Positions 20,536 through 29,914 of a stretch of DNA of 64,000 bases are shown piece by piece. The notes beneath the pieces were generated by a model, which was given only the letters and a program-made list of their open reading frames with translations, was not told the DNA's origin and made no database searches. A program made the position numbers and the translations under genes. Position 1 is the stretch's first letter. Each line of letters starts with the position of its first letter. The stretch spans positions 1-64,000 of the forward strand of contig CAWKIA010000027.1 in the NCBI GenBank assembly GCA_963849635.1. The letters run 5' to 3'. The stretch is from CAVRUD01 sp963849635. Lineage in GTDB: Bacteria > Chloroflexota > Chloroflexia > Thermomicrobiales > UBA6265.

Positions 20536-22008
20536 CTAGTCGCCGTTCGCCGCGTCGGTACGGGCGACCTCGGCGACCATGTAGCCGACGGTGTGGCCGG
20601 TCGCCAGCCCGACGTCGTCGTCGATCGGGAAGTGGATGCCCGCCCAGCAGCGCGAGGCGGCGGCCTCGGCGGCCATCCCCAGCAGGTCCGCCTCGTCGTC
20701 CGGGAAGAGGGCCGCCAGGGTCACCGCCGCCGCCCCGGAGAGCGACGCGTGCCCGGAGGGGTAGGACGGGTGGGGCGGCGTCGGGAACAGGACCTTGATG
20801 TCCGGGTCGGCGGTGATCGGGCGCGCCATCCAGTAGGTGTACTTGGCGTCGTAGACGGCGACGCGGCGTCGGCCATCGCGACGGTGGTGTAGGCCAGGGC
20901 ACGGGCGGCGTGCGGCAGGTCGAGCCCGTGGCGCCCGATCAGGTCGGCGGCGAACCCGCTCCAGATCACCTGCGCGACTCGCCCGACTTCGTTCCGTTCC
21001 AGTAGTGGGCGGCTTGCTCCTGGTCGAAGGTCCGGCTCGCGCAGGCCTGCTTCACGGCGGCGAGTTGCGCCTTCCAGGCGGGCGAGTCGTAGGCCGGGGG
21101 CGGACCCGGGCGGACCGCGTCGCTGCTGGGCAGGACCCAGGTCTGCCAGGTGCCGGTGAGCGGGAAGGCCGGCACCTCCACGAAGGCGGGCGGGGTCGGC
21201 TCCCAGTACCCCTCGCCGGTCAGCCGGCCGCTCGACCCGTCCCACTTGGCGTCGGAGCCGTCGCCCTTGCCCCGGGCGATCGCCTTCTCGCCGATCGCCT
21301 GGCCGAGCGCGAGCCCGGCCTCGACGTCGCTGCGGAAGGCGGCCCCGGCCGCGATCCGCGACTCGGCCGCCTCGGTGGCGAGGGCGTCGAAGCGGCCGGG
21401 GGCGGCGTCCGGCAGCACGTAGGCCAGCACCGCCGCCGCCGCCGCCGCGACCGCCGCGTGCTCCGAGGGGAACGACGACCGCGTCGGGTCGACCCCGGCG
21501 GCCGGGGTGATCTCGTCGCTGGTCGCGCCCGGGCTCGGCCGCCCGTGCGCCACCTGGGCGTCCCAGGCGGCGAGCACGGCGTCGGACATCGCCGTCTGCA
21601 GCAGCGCCGTCGCCCGGCCGACCAGGACCGGCGGAGATCTTGAACTCGACGAAGGCCGCGCTCGCCACGTCGGTCCAGGGCAGCACCGCCACCCGGCCGC
21701 CCCAGCGGGCGACGGCCGCGGTCGTGGCGTCGGTCGCGCGCGGCCTGGACCGCGAGCACCTCGTCGATCTCCGCCTGGCTGGGCGCGCCGGGGGCGGCGG
21801 GACGGAGTTCGTCGGGCGAGGCCAGGTACCAGGTGCGCCAGCCGGCGGGATCGCCGGTTACCTCCTGCAAGGTGATCGATGCCACCGCGTTCTCGTGGAA
21901 CTGGCTTGCCGCGGTGCGGGGGAGGGCTGCGAACGCAGCGCCGGTGAGCCCGGCTCCCATCAGCGTGCGACGTGAGACGAGTGCAGACGGAGTATGGAAC
22001 AAAGGCAT
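20536..22008 (-). pseudogene. Tat-exported PAP2/vanadium-haloperoxidase-like protein, frameshifted
   Basis: The ATG at 22008 follows a strong AGGAGG site. The N-terminus carries a twin-arginine signal (SRRTLMGAGLTGAAFAAL). The C-terminal half has the three PAP2/haloperoxidase motifs: KYTYWMARP, YPSGHASLSG and SRCWAGIHFPID. The N-terminal half has a weaker copy (FPSEHAAVAAAA, then ESRIAAGAAFRSD) in which the motif-3 His is Arg, which suggests an internal duplication. The frame shifts near 21730, 21640, 20970 and 20860. If intact it would be about 480 residues and act outside the cytoplasm as an acid phosphatase or haloperoxidase. Confidence 0.75.
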
Positions 22009-22608
22009 GACCAGATCCTCCTGACGGGGAGCGCGTCGGCGCCGCGAGGAATCGTGGCGCCGGTGGAGGGGAGTGGGGCCCTAAGCAGGGTCCGGGACGC
22101 GCGAGTACAGCCAACGGGGGGGCGGCGCGCGGCCAAGGAGGGCTCTCAGTCAGCGCCGGATTCGACCGGGGCATGTCGAGGGGGGCAAGAATCAGCGCAC
22201 ACGGCGGACTCCTCCACTCCTAGCCAGATTGCCGTCTCGGTTTCTCTGGCGTATAGAGCTATGTACGGCGAATGATTGGCGTTATCCGCCGACTGTGATT
22301 CGTGTGATGAGGGATAGGGCCATCTTAGTCCTGATTGGCGAAATGTCAAGGTAATGCTAACCATCGCGTCGCCGCGCGGCACAGCGCGGCACTTGGGACC
22401 ACCGGGACAGGGGAGGGCCGCACGTGGCGTGCCGGTTCATCCCTCTGGGCCGGGCGGAGACCGGTACGGAGCTAAACACAGGGGGGATGATCGAAACGCA
22501 GACATCGTTGTCCTCCTTACGATGAACGGCACACACAGAACGACGCTGCTGGACCGGCGTATTTCTGGCCACAGTAACGCCGCTGGGAGAGGCATCCGAG
22601 CTATTGGC
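22009..22608. other. Intergenic, promoter region of PAP2 gene
   Basis: A locally AT-richer stretch at about 22215-22365 stands out from the surrounding GC-rich sequence and lies upstream of the minus-strand PAP2 gene, so a promoter is likely here. No gene is supported; open frames in this stretch lack family features. Confidence 0.4.
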
Positions 22609-22756
22609 GACGATCCAGGCCTCCCTAGCATCCACCGCCGCATCCCCGGCAACATCGGCGGAACCGCGCATTTCGGGCGGGTGATTGGTGGGTCGACGTG
22701 CGTACTTCCGCCTATACGGAGGGAGGAGAGGGTCGGGCGAGCCCCGGATGCAATCA
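22609..22756. repeat. 148-bp element, copy B
   Basis: Same length as copy A at 15931-16078, with the shared blocks listed there. Only about 34 bases separate it from the conserved regulator tail, compared with about 1.45 kb in copy A. Confidence 0.75.
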
Positions 22757-22789
22757 AGCCTGCCCGAGCATCAGGCCGCCGCTGGTGCC

Positions 22790-23064
22790 AGCCGCCGCCA
22801 CCTGGTCTAAGCGCCGGATCTCGATGAGGTCTAAGGGGTTGCCTCCGTCATCATTAGCGGGTCTCCTCGCGCCGCATGTGCGGCGCTCTGTGTGGAGGCC
22901 GTGTGGAGAGCCACCGATCGGGCACACGCCATCCTGGCCCCATTTCTCCGGCCGCGAATCGGCGGACCCGCGTCAGTCCGGGGTCGTGTTCGGCGAGGGG
23001 AGCGGAAAGACGGCAATAAGGCGCATACGCTTAGGGCGCCACGGTGAGGGACGATGGGAGATCA
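22790..23064. repeat. Regulator 3' tail, copy B of duplicated cassette
   Basis: It matches 17526-17793 in order and spacing and ends at the stop of the second excisionase-HTH/LuxR regulator. No gene is supported within it. Confidence 0.65.
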
Positions 23065-25621
23065 GGAGAGGCCGTGCGTGTGGGCAAAGGCGGCAACGTC
23101 GGTGCGGTTATCGAGGCCGAGCTTGGCAAGGAGGTGCGTGACGTGGGTCGGGCCGTGCCTGTCCTGATGAAGAGGGCGTCGGCGATCTCGCGGTCGGAGC
23201 GGCCGTCGGCGACCAGCCGCAGGACGTCGACCTCGCGGGGCGTCATCAGGGCTCGTCGGAGGGCTCGGCGGTCCCTGCGCTGGCGCCTCCGATGGCGTCG
23301 ATCACGCGGAACGCCTCGGCCCGCGCCTCGTCGGCCGACAGCCGCCGCCCCTCCGCCCAAACCGTCGCGAAGACCGCCGCGCCCAGCGCGTTGCGCGCGT
23401 CCGCCACATTCCGCTCGTACCCCGCCACCTGCCGCGGCATCAGGTCGACGCCCAGCCGCGCGCGGTGGGCCTCCGCCGCGCCCAGCAGGCGCGCAGCGTG
23501 CTCCATCTCCCCGCTCGCCACGGCGACGTTGGCCAGTGCCTCGAGACAGAAACGCAGCCCCGTGGCGTCCCAGTCCTGGTCCACCATTCCCGGCGGAGCA
23601 CGGCCGCCCGGGCGTGCTCGCCTCGCGACAGGGCGATCTCCCCCAGGTTGTGGAGGGCCACGGCCGCGCCGTAGCTGGAGCCCTTCCCGCCGGAAGAGGG
23701 CGAGCGCCTGCTCCAGCCAGCGTTCGGCGGTCTCATTGTCTCCGCCCGTGAATGCCTGCTTGCCGATGCTGCGCATCGACCAGGCGGACCAAGACGGGTT
23801 CGTGAGCTGCTGACCCAGGCGAGCGCCTCCTCGTGGTACGCCCGCGCCCGGGCGAACTGGCCCTGTTCGTCCGCGACCCAGCCGAGCAGGGTGAGCGCGT
23901 GGGCCACCGCCAGGGATCGCCGTGCTCCCGCGAGAGCGCCAGACCCCACTCGCCCAGCTCCTCGGCGCGGGCGTAATTGCCCTGGTGTCGCGCGATCCAG
24001 GCCGCCGCGCGCACGACGGCCGCGCGCAACGGCAGGGGGGCGGATCTCGCAGACTCCGAGCGCGCGGTCGAGCCACGCCCGCCCCTCGGCCGCCGGCCCC
24101 GCATCGCCCAATAGGACTGCAACGCGACCGCCAGCCGGAGGAACGCGGTCGTATCGTCGCGTTCGGCCGCCCAGGTCAGCGCCGCCCGGAGGTTGTCCAG
24201 GTCGGCATCCAGGCGGGCGACGGATCGACGATATCCGCCGCGCGGGCCAGGAAGGGGGCGATCGCCTCGGCGCGGTCGACGAAGTAGGCGGCGTGCCGCT
24301 CCCGCGCTCACCTCGGCCTCGCCGCTCGCCTCGAGCCGATCGAGGCGAACTCGCGGACGGTCTCCAGCATGAAATAGCGGGCTCCCCGGCCGGCCCTGGC
24401 GCTCGCTGCAGCAGGCTCTGGTCGACAAGCGAGGTGATGCCATCGAAGGGCTCCAGCGCCGAGATCCCCGGCGCGCCCGCCACGGCTTCGGCTGCCTCCA
24501 GGGTGAAGCCGCCGGCGAAGACGGCCAGCCGGCGGAAGAGGCGCCTGTTCGTCGGGCGAGCAGGTCGTGGCTCCAGGCGATGGTGTCCCGCATCGTCTGC
24601 TGCCGCGCGGGCAGGTCGCGGGCGCCGCCGGTCAGCAGGCGCAGCCGGTCCAGGCGCCCCAGGAGCACGGCGGGGGAGGGACCGACCCGCGCGGCCGCGA
24701 GCTCGATCGCCAGCGGCAACCCGTCGAGGCGGCGGCAGATCTCGGCCACCGCCGGCGCGTTTTCGGTCGTCAGGAGGAAGTCTGATGGATCGGCCGCGCC
24801 CGCGGCGAAGAGGCGGTCGCCCCCGACTGGACGCAGGTCGTCGACGTGGCTCGCCGGGTCGCGCGGCACGCCAGCGGCGCCACCGGGTAGACGTGCTCGC
24901 CCGATAGCCGCAGCCGACCCGGCTGGTGGCGAGGATGGTCAGACCCGGGCAAACGGCCAGCAGTTCGACGACCGGGGCGCGGCCTCGATCTGCTCCAGTT
25001 GTCCAGCACCAGCAGCAGGCGCTGCTCGCGCGCACCCAGCCGATCGACGAGGGATCGCCGCTGCCCTCCCGCACCCCCAACGCCTGGGCGATCGTGGGGG
25101 CACGAGGGCCGGGTCGCGCGAGGGCGGCGAGGCCGACGAAGCACACCCCGTCGGGGAACGTCGCCGCGATCTCGGCCGCCACGGCCAGCGCCAGCCGGGT
25201 CTTGCCGACGCCGCCGGGGCCGGTCAGGGTGACGAGCGGCACGTCGGGGCGGAGCAGCAGATCGCGCGACGGCGGCGATCTCGTGCTCCCGGCCGATCAG
25301 CGGCGTCAGCGGCCGCGGGAAGCGCGGGGACGGTCTGTCCGCCTGTTCGGCAGCGGAATCAGCCGTGGCGGGTCGGTACGGGTCGTAAAGGCGGAGGCGC
25401 CGGACGTCTGTGCCGCGCCCGATAGCGCGCGAGGTCCGCCGGCGCGATCCGATAGACGCCGGCGTGCTTGTCGCGGGCAAGATCGCCGCGGGCGATGGCG
25501 CGGCGGATCGTCCGCTCGCTGACGCCCAGAGTCGCCGCCGCTTCGCGGGCGGTGAGAGGCCAGGTGTCCGGTCTGCCGGACACACCGCTGTCCACCGTCT
25601 GTCTGCAGTCCGTTCGTCCAT
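23062..25621 (-). pseudogene. Excisionase-HTH/ATPase/TPR/LuxR regulator, cassette copy B, frameshifted
   Basis: The ATG at 25621 sits in the same upstream context as copy A (TGATCGTGGCAGCATCCCAG precedes both). The protein blocks are the excisionase HTH (LTAREAAATLGVSERTIRR), PRPLTPLIGREHEIAA, VTLTGPGGVGKTRLALAV, RLDGLPLAIELAAARVG and RDTIAWSHDLLA. TPR helices and the LuxR domain follow (MTPREVDVLRLVADGRS, then THVTHLLAKLGLDNRT), with the stop at 23062. Many frame changes occur, including one inside the LuxR helix-turn-helix. Most blocks are readable with few internal stops. Confidence 0.8.
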
Positions 25622-25676
25622 GATCGTGGCAGCATCCCAGACGGCGGTAATGGGTGCAAGCGAATGCCGGGATTTG

Positions 25677-25982
25677 TTACTCCGGGACTGCCCTTCCCGA
25701 GGATGGCGACGGCTGGGGAGGCTCGAGTTGAGGCAACTGGCTGGACACGGAGCGGTGTCCGAAACTCCGAAGCCAATCCCCGAAGGCGATCATCAGGATG
25801 GCGGCGCGTCGTACAGCGCGTCGACGGCCGCCAGGGTCTGCCTGGTGGACGGTCACCGCCAGCGACCGCCCCAGGCACCGTTCGGCCTCGTCCCAGACGT
25901 AGCGCGTCCACACCCACAGTTCACGAGCGGCCCGGCCCGGCGGAGTGGTGGTCCAGGTCCGGCCGGGAAAGGAGTGACTCAA
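25677..25982 (-). CDS. Hypothetical protein
   Basis: About 101 residues from a TTG start two bases after the preceding stop. The first part is Trp-rich and looks coding (ARELWVWTRYVWDEAE). The last third is Pro/Ser/Gln-rich and may be out of frame, because an alternative frame ends in TLAAVDALYDAPPS. No family is recognised. It is probably co-transcribed with the gene at 25984. Confidence 0.35.
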   Translation of the reverse strand: MSHSFPGRTWTTTPPGRAARELWVWTRYVWDEAERCLGRSLAVTVHQADPGGRRRAVRRAAILMIAFGDWLRSFGHRSVSSQLPQLEPPQPSPSSGRAVPE

Positions 25983-25983
25983 T

Positions 25984-26325
25984 CTAGCGGGCGCCGTAAG
26001 CGTGGCGCCCGCGCAGGCGCGCCACCAGTCCGTATAACAGCCAGAGCTGGGTCGGGACGGTGCTCATCGCCTCCCAGATCGCCCCGCGGGCGTTGTTGGC
26101 GGCGAGGTAGATCTGCTCCCCGACCGCTGCTGCCAGGGGATGCCCCTCCAAGTCCAGTGCCTCACCGTCGAATGCTCCGCGCCGGGCGCAGAGATAGGGA
26201 TCGGAAGCGCCTGCCTGTACTAGCGATCGTGCGGCGTCGCCGTATCGCTTGTGGACCAGCCTGGGTCGACCGAGCGAGGCGCCGCCATCGGATACTGGTG
26301 GCGGCGCTTGGCGCGCATGGCACAC
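25984..26325 (-). CDS. Hypothetical protein
   Basis: Up to 113 residues; the start is uncertain. Codon composition and the segment DPYLCARRGAFDGEAL through LWLLYGLVARLRGRHAYG look like a genuine short protein with a hydrophobic stretch (TVPTQLWLLYGLVARL). No family is recognised. The stop is two bases from the start of the next short minus-strand frame. Confidence 0.4.
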   Translation of the reverse strand: MCHARQAPPPVSDGGASLGRPRLVHKRYGDAARSLVQAGASDPYLCARRGAFDGEALDLEGHPLAAAVGEQIYLAANNARGAIWEAMSTVPTQLWLLYGLVARLRGRHAYGAR

Positions 26326-26501
26326 GTTGCCCGCCCAGACGATTACCCCACCGAGCAGGCCTCCGGTGTGGGCTGGCGACTGCCAGGATCGGCCATGTCT
26401 AGCTCTGGATCGAGCCCAACTCGGTCGCGGGGATCGAGGCCTTCGCGCTGGCGCTGGAGCTGCTGGATCGGGGCTAGTTGTTCGTCGCGGTGCGGGGCGG
26501 C

Positions 26502-27104
26502 TCAGCCGGTGGGATTTGCCTCACGCGCCCGTGCCCATTCCTCCCGGGTGATCGCGTACTCGACGTCGTCTCCAGGAAAGATGCTTGGATCGGTGACGCC
26601 GAGATATTCCAGCAGTTCTTCCGGGGTCGGCTTATACGTCCGCACCAGCCGCATGCCCACCTTCTCCATCACCCGGCGCGACGCGACATGCTCTCCATAG
26701 GTAAATGCCACTACGCGCCGGGCGCCAAGCTCGGCGAAGCCCGTATCGACGAGCGCCTGGGCACCCTCGGTCGCGTATCCCTTCCCCCAGGCCGAGCGCT
26801 TCAGCCGGTATCCGAGTTCCGGTTCATCCACTGACGTCTCACCCAGAGGCCGCAGATGGAACCATCCCAAGAACGCGCCGGTGGATTTCTCGATCGCGGC
26901 CCAGAAGCCGTAGCCCGCAAACCGCTCGTAGTAGCCGAGGTAGGCTGGGATGTACTCGCGAGCAATCACGTCGCGGGGCGTGGCGGGACCGCCAGAGGTG
27001 TACCGCACGACGTTGGGGTCACTATCGAGGTCATAGAGGTTGTCCACATCGTGCTCGGTGAAGCGGCGCAGGATCAGCCGATCCGTGTCCAGGAAGATGT
27101 GCAT
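26502..27104 (-). CDS. GNAT-family N-acetyltransferase (RimJ/RimL type)
   Basis: A 200-residue acetyltransferase starting MHIFLDTDRLILRRF at the ATG at 27104. The order of elements fits the GNAT fold of the RimJ/RimL group: the TDRLILRRFTEHD strand, ELGYRLKRSAWGKGYATEGAQAL (acetyl-CoA-binding loop of the R/Q-x-x-G-x-G/A type as SAWGKGYA) and RVMEKVGMRL near the end. It should transfer acetyl from acetyl-CoA to an amine on a protein, peptide or small molecule; the target is unknown. The 26326-26501 gap before it holds nothing convincing. Confidence 0.87.
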   Translation of the reverse strand: MHIFLDTDRLILRRFTEHDVDNLYDLDSDPNVVRYTSGGPATPRDVIAREYIPAYLGYYERFAGYGFWAAIEKSTGAFLGWFHLRPLGETSVDEPELGYRLKRSAWGKGYATEGAQALVDTGFAELGARRVVAFTYGEHVASRRVMEKVGMRLVRTYKPTPEELLEYLGVTDPSIFPGDDVEYAITREEWARAREANPTG

Positions 27105-27279
27105 CAGACACCCCCGCGTCGTCGGAAACGCGATCAATAGGCGCTCCGGCCCGCCCCCGGCGACCTGTGGCCAAAGCACGGGATCGCGCCGAACCATTTG
27201 CCCACAGTCTACGCTGGTCTCGCCCCTGCAACCGTGTGACCGCCGCGGCGACCAAGACATCCTCGATGCCGGCAAGCGC

Positions 27280-27528
27280 TGGCGCCATCCGGGCGATCCG
27301 CCAGACGTTCATAGAGCAGATGGGATACGTGCTGCGGTCGTTGAGCGGGCGGGAGCGGAGGGTGCTCAGATGCGGTTCGGGCTGGTCGACGGGCGGGAGC
27401 GGACCCTGAAGGAGGTGGGGCAGGAGTTCGGGGTGACCCGGGAGCGAATCCGCCAGATCGAGGCCAAGGCCCTGCGCAAACTGCGCCACCCGTCCTGGGC
27501 GAAAGAGATGCGGGATGATCTGGACTAG
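27280..27528 (+). pseudogene. Sigma-70 region 4 fragment (rpoD-like)
   Basis: Two frames joined near 27368 read VLRSLSGRERRVL, then MRFGLVDGRERTLKEVG, TRERIRQIEAKALRKLRHP and a short acidic tail. This is the region 4.2 helix-turn-helix and C-terminus of a primary-type sigma factor. A one-base deletion at GTGCTCAGATGCGG breaks the frame. Nothing of regions 1-3 is present upstream, so it is a detached 3' fragment and not a working sigma gene. Confidence 0.8.
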
Positions 27529-27660
27529 AGCGCACGTCCAGGAGGCGCGCGTGGTTCTTGGCAAAGTGGATCGCCGGATCGCCGTGATCCCCTTGGCAAA
27601 TCAGACCGCCTTCGCTATGCTGCAAAAGAACATATGTTCGGTGTACGTACGGAGGCGGAT

Positions 27661-28335
27661 ATGGGCGAGTGGTTGACGGTTGGGCCGAATGACAATCGCG
27701 CGTATCTGGCGATGCCCGCGCGGGGTATCGGGGCCGGGGTGCTGGTCCTGCACGCCTGGTGGGGTCTGACACCAGTCTTCACCGGCGTCTGCGATCGGCT
27801 GGCGGAGGCGGGCTTCGTCGCTCTTGCGCCCAGTCTCTATCCCGGTGGAGAGACGACTGATTCCATCGCCGAGGCCGAGCGGCTGGTCGCCGCCCACGAC
27901 GAGGCGCCGGCCATGGCCGGAGCGGTCGTGGACGCCGCGACGGATCACCTGCTCGAACTCCCGGGAGTAACTGGCGGCCGGATTGGGGTCATCGGGTTCT
28001 CGATGGGAGCCTATTGGGCGTTGCACCTCTCGCAGGCGCGGCCGGACGACATCGTCGCGGCTGTGCCGATCTATGGGACCGACGATGGTGACTACACCAC
28101 GGCAAATGCCGCCTACCTCGGCCACTTCGCCGAGAACGACGAGTACGAGTCGCTCCAGTGGGTCCGCGACCTGGAGGGCAGGATCCGGAGCGCGGGTCGC
28201 GAGGTGACCTTCCACGTCTATCCGGGTACCGGCCACTGGTTCGTCGAGCCCAACCGGCCGGACGTCTACGACGCGGCGGCCGCCGATCTGGTCTGGAAGC
28301 GCACGAAGGCCTTTCTCCAGGAGCATCTCGCCTGA
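27661..28335 (+). CDS. Dienelactone hydrolase-family alpha/beta hydrolase
   Basis: A 224-residue cytoplasmic hydrolase. The oxyanion region is VLVLHAWWGLTP, the nucleophile elbow is GVIGFSMGAYWAL (Ser where classical dienelactone hydrolases have Cys), and the catalytic His is in YPGTGHWFVEP. The acid is probably the Asp/Glu in the FAENDEY region. The ATG at 27661 is chosen for the GGAGG six bases upstream; 27634 is a longer alternative. It likely hydrolyses a small ester or lactone. It converges with the DinB gene. Confidence 0.87.
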   Translation: MGEWLTVGPNDNRAYLAMPARGIGAGVLVLHAWWGLTPVFTGVCDRLAEAGFVALAPSLYPGGETTDSIAEAERLVAAHDEAPAMAGAVVDAATDHLLELPGVTGGRIGVIGFSMGAYWALHLSQARPDDIVAAVPIYGTDDGDYTTANAAYLGHFAENDEYESLQWVRDLEGRIRSAGREVTFHVYPGTGHWFVEPNRPDVYDAAAADLVWKRTKAFLQEHLA

Positions 28336-28356
28336 TTTGAGCCTCGACTCATCGCA

Positions 28357-28412
28357 GCCGCAGCCAATGGATTTGCGGCTCCAATCCGCCGGACTGAACC
28401 TGCCAGGCGGAT
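28357..28412. terminator. Two small stem-loops between convergent genes
   Basis: GCCGCA/TGCGGC (28357-28379) and ATCCGCC/GGCGGAT (28384-28412) can each fold. They lie between the stops of the dienelactone hydrolase and DinB genes. There is no T-run, so this is a weak terminator call. Confidence 0.35.
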
Positions 28413-28447
28413 GGCTTTGCCGCGGTGAGGGCAGGCGGTTCGGCTGC

Positions 28448-28936
28448 CTATGGCTGGAAGAGGCCCCGGCGGACGAAGTCCCAGAGGCCGTGATCGATCT
28501 CGGGCAGCTCGGGCACGTCCATGCGCTGGAGGATGTGCAGGATTTCGACGCGGTGGCCCTCGTTGTGGAGGATGACGTGGAGGATGGCCCCGCCAAACCC
28601 CATCTGTTCGCCGAAGTGATCGGGATAGGTGTCATCAAAGCGCCCCTCGTCCTGGATCCGGCGGGCAAGAGCCGCGAAGTCTGCGGAAACTCGCTCGAAC
28701 TGGTCGATGAGCTTCGTCAGGGAGCGATCCTCCCGTTCAAGATCGGGGCGCCGACCGGCCATCCCCGCCGTCCATATTTCGACGTTGACGATCATGTGCT
28801 CGAACGTGTCGCGCAGCGTCCGGTGGCCGACGTCAAACGGCTGATCGAGTTGGGCGTCAGTCAGGCCGCGGGCCACGCCGAACAACTGAGTCGTGGCCCA
28901 GTGGTCGTGTCCTAACAGGCGATCGAGCAGATCCAT
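28448..28936 (-). CDS. DinB-family protein
   Basis: A 162-residue four-helix-bundle protein of the DinB/YfiT-like group, started at the ATG at 28936 after GGGAGGAA. The expected metal-binding His triad is visible: His in LLGHDHW, His in DTFEHMIVN and His in LHNEGHRVEIL. Members are often thiol-dependent transferases or have no known activity, so a precise role cannot be assigned. It is cytoplasmic, with no signal sequence. Confidence 0.85.
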   Translation of the reverse strand: MDLLDRLLGHDHWATTQLFGVARGLTDAQLDQPFDVGHRTLRDTFEHMIVNVEIWTAGMAGRRPDLEREDRSLTKLIDQFERVSADFAALARRIQDEGRFDDTYPDHFGEQMGFGGAILHVILHNEGHRVEILHILQRMDVPELPEIDHGLWDFVRRGLFQP

Positions 28937-29062
28937 CCGCGTTCCTCCCTTTCCCATGCCCATCCCGAGCAAATGGGCTCTGCCCATGGTAGAGGACCAT
29001 GCGGTCATGCCGTCGCATCCCGCCGGGCATACCACCCAAAAGCCCGGAACGACGGGCAAAAC

Positions 29063-29095
29063 GACGCCCCGGCCGCAGCGATCGGCCGGGGCGTC
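29063..29095. terminator. Strong 13-bp stem-loop with T-rich flank on both strands
   Basis: Arms at 29063-29075 and 29083-29095 are perfectly paired around a 7-base loop. TTGCGTTT follows on the plus strand and GTTTTGCC follows on the minus strand. It lies between two divergent genes and so has no obvious upstream transcript to stop. It could attenuate a leader or end an unannotated small RNA. Confidence 0.6.
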
Positions 29096-29312
29096 TTGCG
29101 TTTCCACCCCAATCTTTACCCCAATGGGAACTGGGTCACCTAAAGAACGGCTAGACGTCAGAAACGTGCATCGCAGGGTGGACTCCGTACATTCCCGGAT
29201 AGCACGGCGCATCGCGGTGCCCATCATGGGTCCAGTCACCGGAGCGACTGGCCACCGCGTCGGCCGCCAGTTCCAGTCCCGACCCTCGCCCCTCGACCAG
29301 GAGGAGTCCACG

Positions 29313-29552
29313 ATGTTCCGCTCCCTGATTCGCAAGACGCTCCTCGTCTCGACGCTCGCCGCCGTCTTCGCGGCCGGCCACGGTTCCGCCGACGCTCAGC
29401 CGGGACCGGACGACAACCCAAATTACAACCATCCGATGTGGATCTATGCCAACCCGGCGGACGTGTACCGGACAGTCGCGAGCGATCCGGAACCGAACCC
29501 CTGGGTCGTGGGTACATTCGACGCCAGGCAGCAAACCGCCGTCACCCCCTGA
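29313..29552 (+). CDS. Small exported protein, unknown function
   Basis: 79 residues from the ATG at 29313, which follows AGGAGGA. A Sec-type signal is clear (RKTLLVSTLAAVFAAGHGSADAQ), leaving a mature peptide of about 50 residues rich in Pro, Asn and Asp (PGPDDNPNYNHPMWIYANP). There is no Cys and no known family. A hairpin terminator follows 59 bases after the stop. Confidence 0.65.
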   Translation: MFRSLIRKTLLVSTLAAVFAAGHGSADAQPGPDDNPNYNHPMWIYANPADVYRTVASDPEPNPWVVGTFDARQQTAVTP

Positions 29553-29610
29553 CGCGGCCCCGGAGCCGCGCTGAGCACGCGGCCGATCTCCCAGCAATCC
29601 GGTGACGCCG

Positions 29611-29636
29611 GCCGTGGGGCACCCGTGCCCCACGGC
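29611..29636 (+). terminator. 12-bp perfect stem-loop after small exported protein gene
   Basis: GCCGTGGGGCAC and its complement are separated by two bases. It lies just downstream of the gene ending at 29552. The following sequence is TTCCCG without a long T-run. Confidence 0.55.
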
Positions 29637-29814
29637 TTCCCGCGTTCAGGTCATCTTGCGATTCCCGATGAGCCCGTCGCCGTGGTCCTCGCGTCTCCTC
29701 GGAGCCCGGGGGAACGATCGAGGGGAAGCGAAGCGTGGGCTTCGGTCGCTCCAGGTAGCTGGCTCCCGGCCAGTGCGCCGCCCGGCCGGAGTAGAGAGGG
29801 CGGGAGACTGGAAC

Positions 29815-29878
29815 ACGGCGAGCCTGCGGACGCAGGCGGGAACCCGAACCTCCCAAGCCTACGCCGGAAGCTCGCCGT
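29815..29878. other. Folded segment next to integrase gene
   Basis: Nine-base outer arms (ACGGCGAGC and GCTCGCCGT) enclose smaller hairpins (CTGCG/CGCAG and CGGG/CCCG). It lies 37 bases from the stop of the integrase gene, where an attachment site or structured RNA could sit. It does not fold as a tRNA. The rest of 29637-29914 shows nothing recognisable. Confidence 0.3.
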
Positions 29879-29914
29879 CCGTTCAGAGCGCGGTCCCTTT
29901 TGCAGTCCCGACGG

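Noticed and set aside
29815..29878. Folded segment considered as a tRNA or tRNA-based attachment site
   Set aside because: There is no anticodon arm, D arm or T-loop consensus on either strand. It is kept only as a folded segment.
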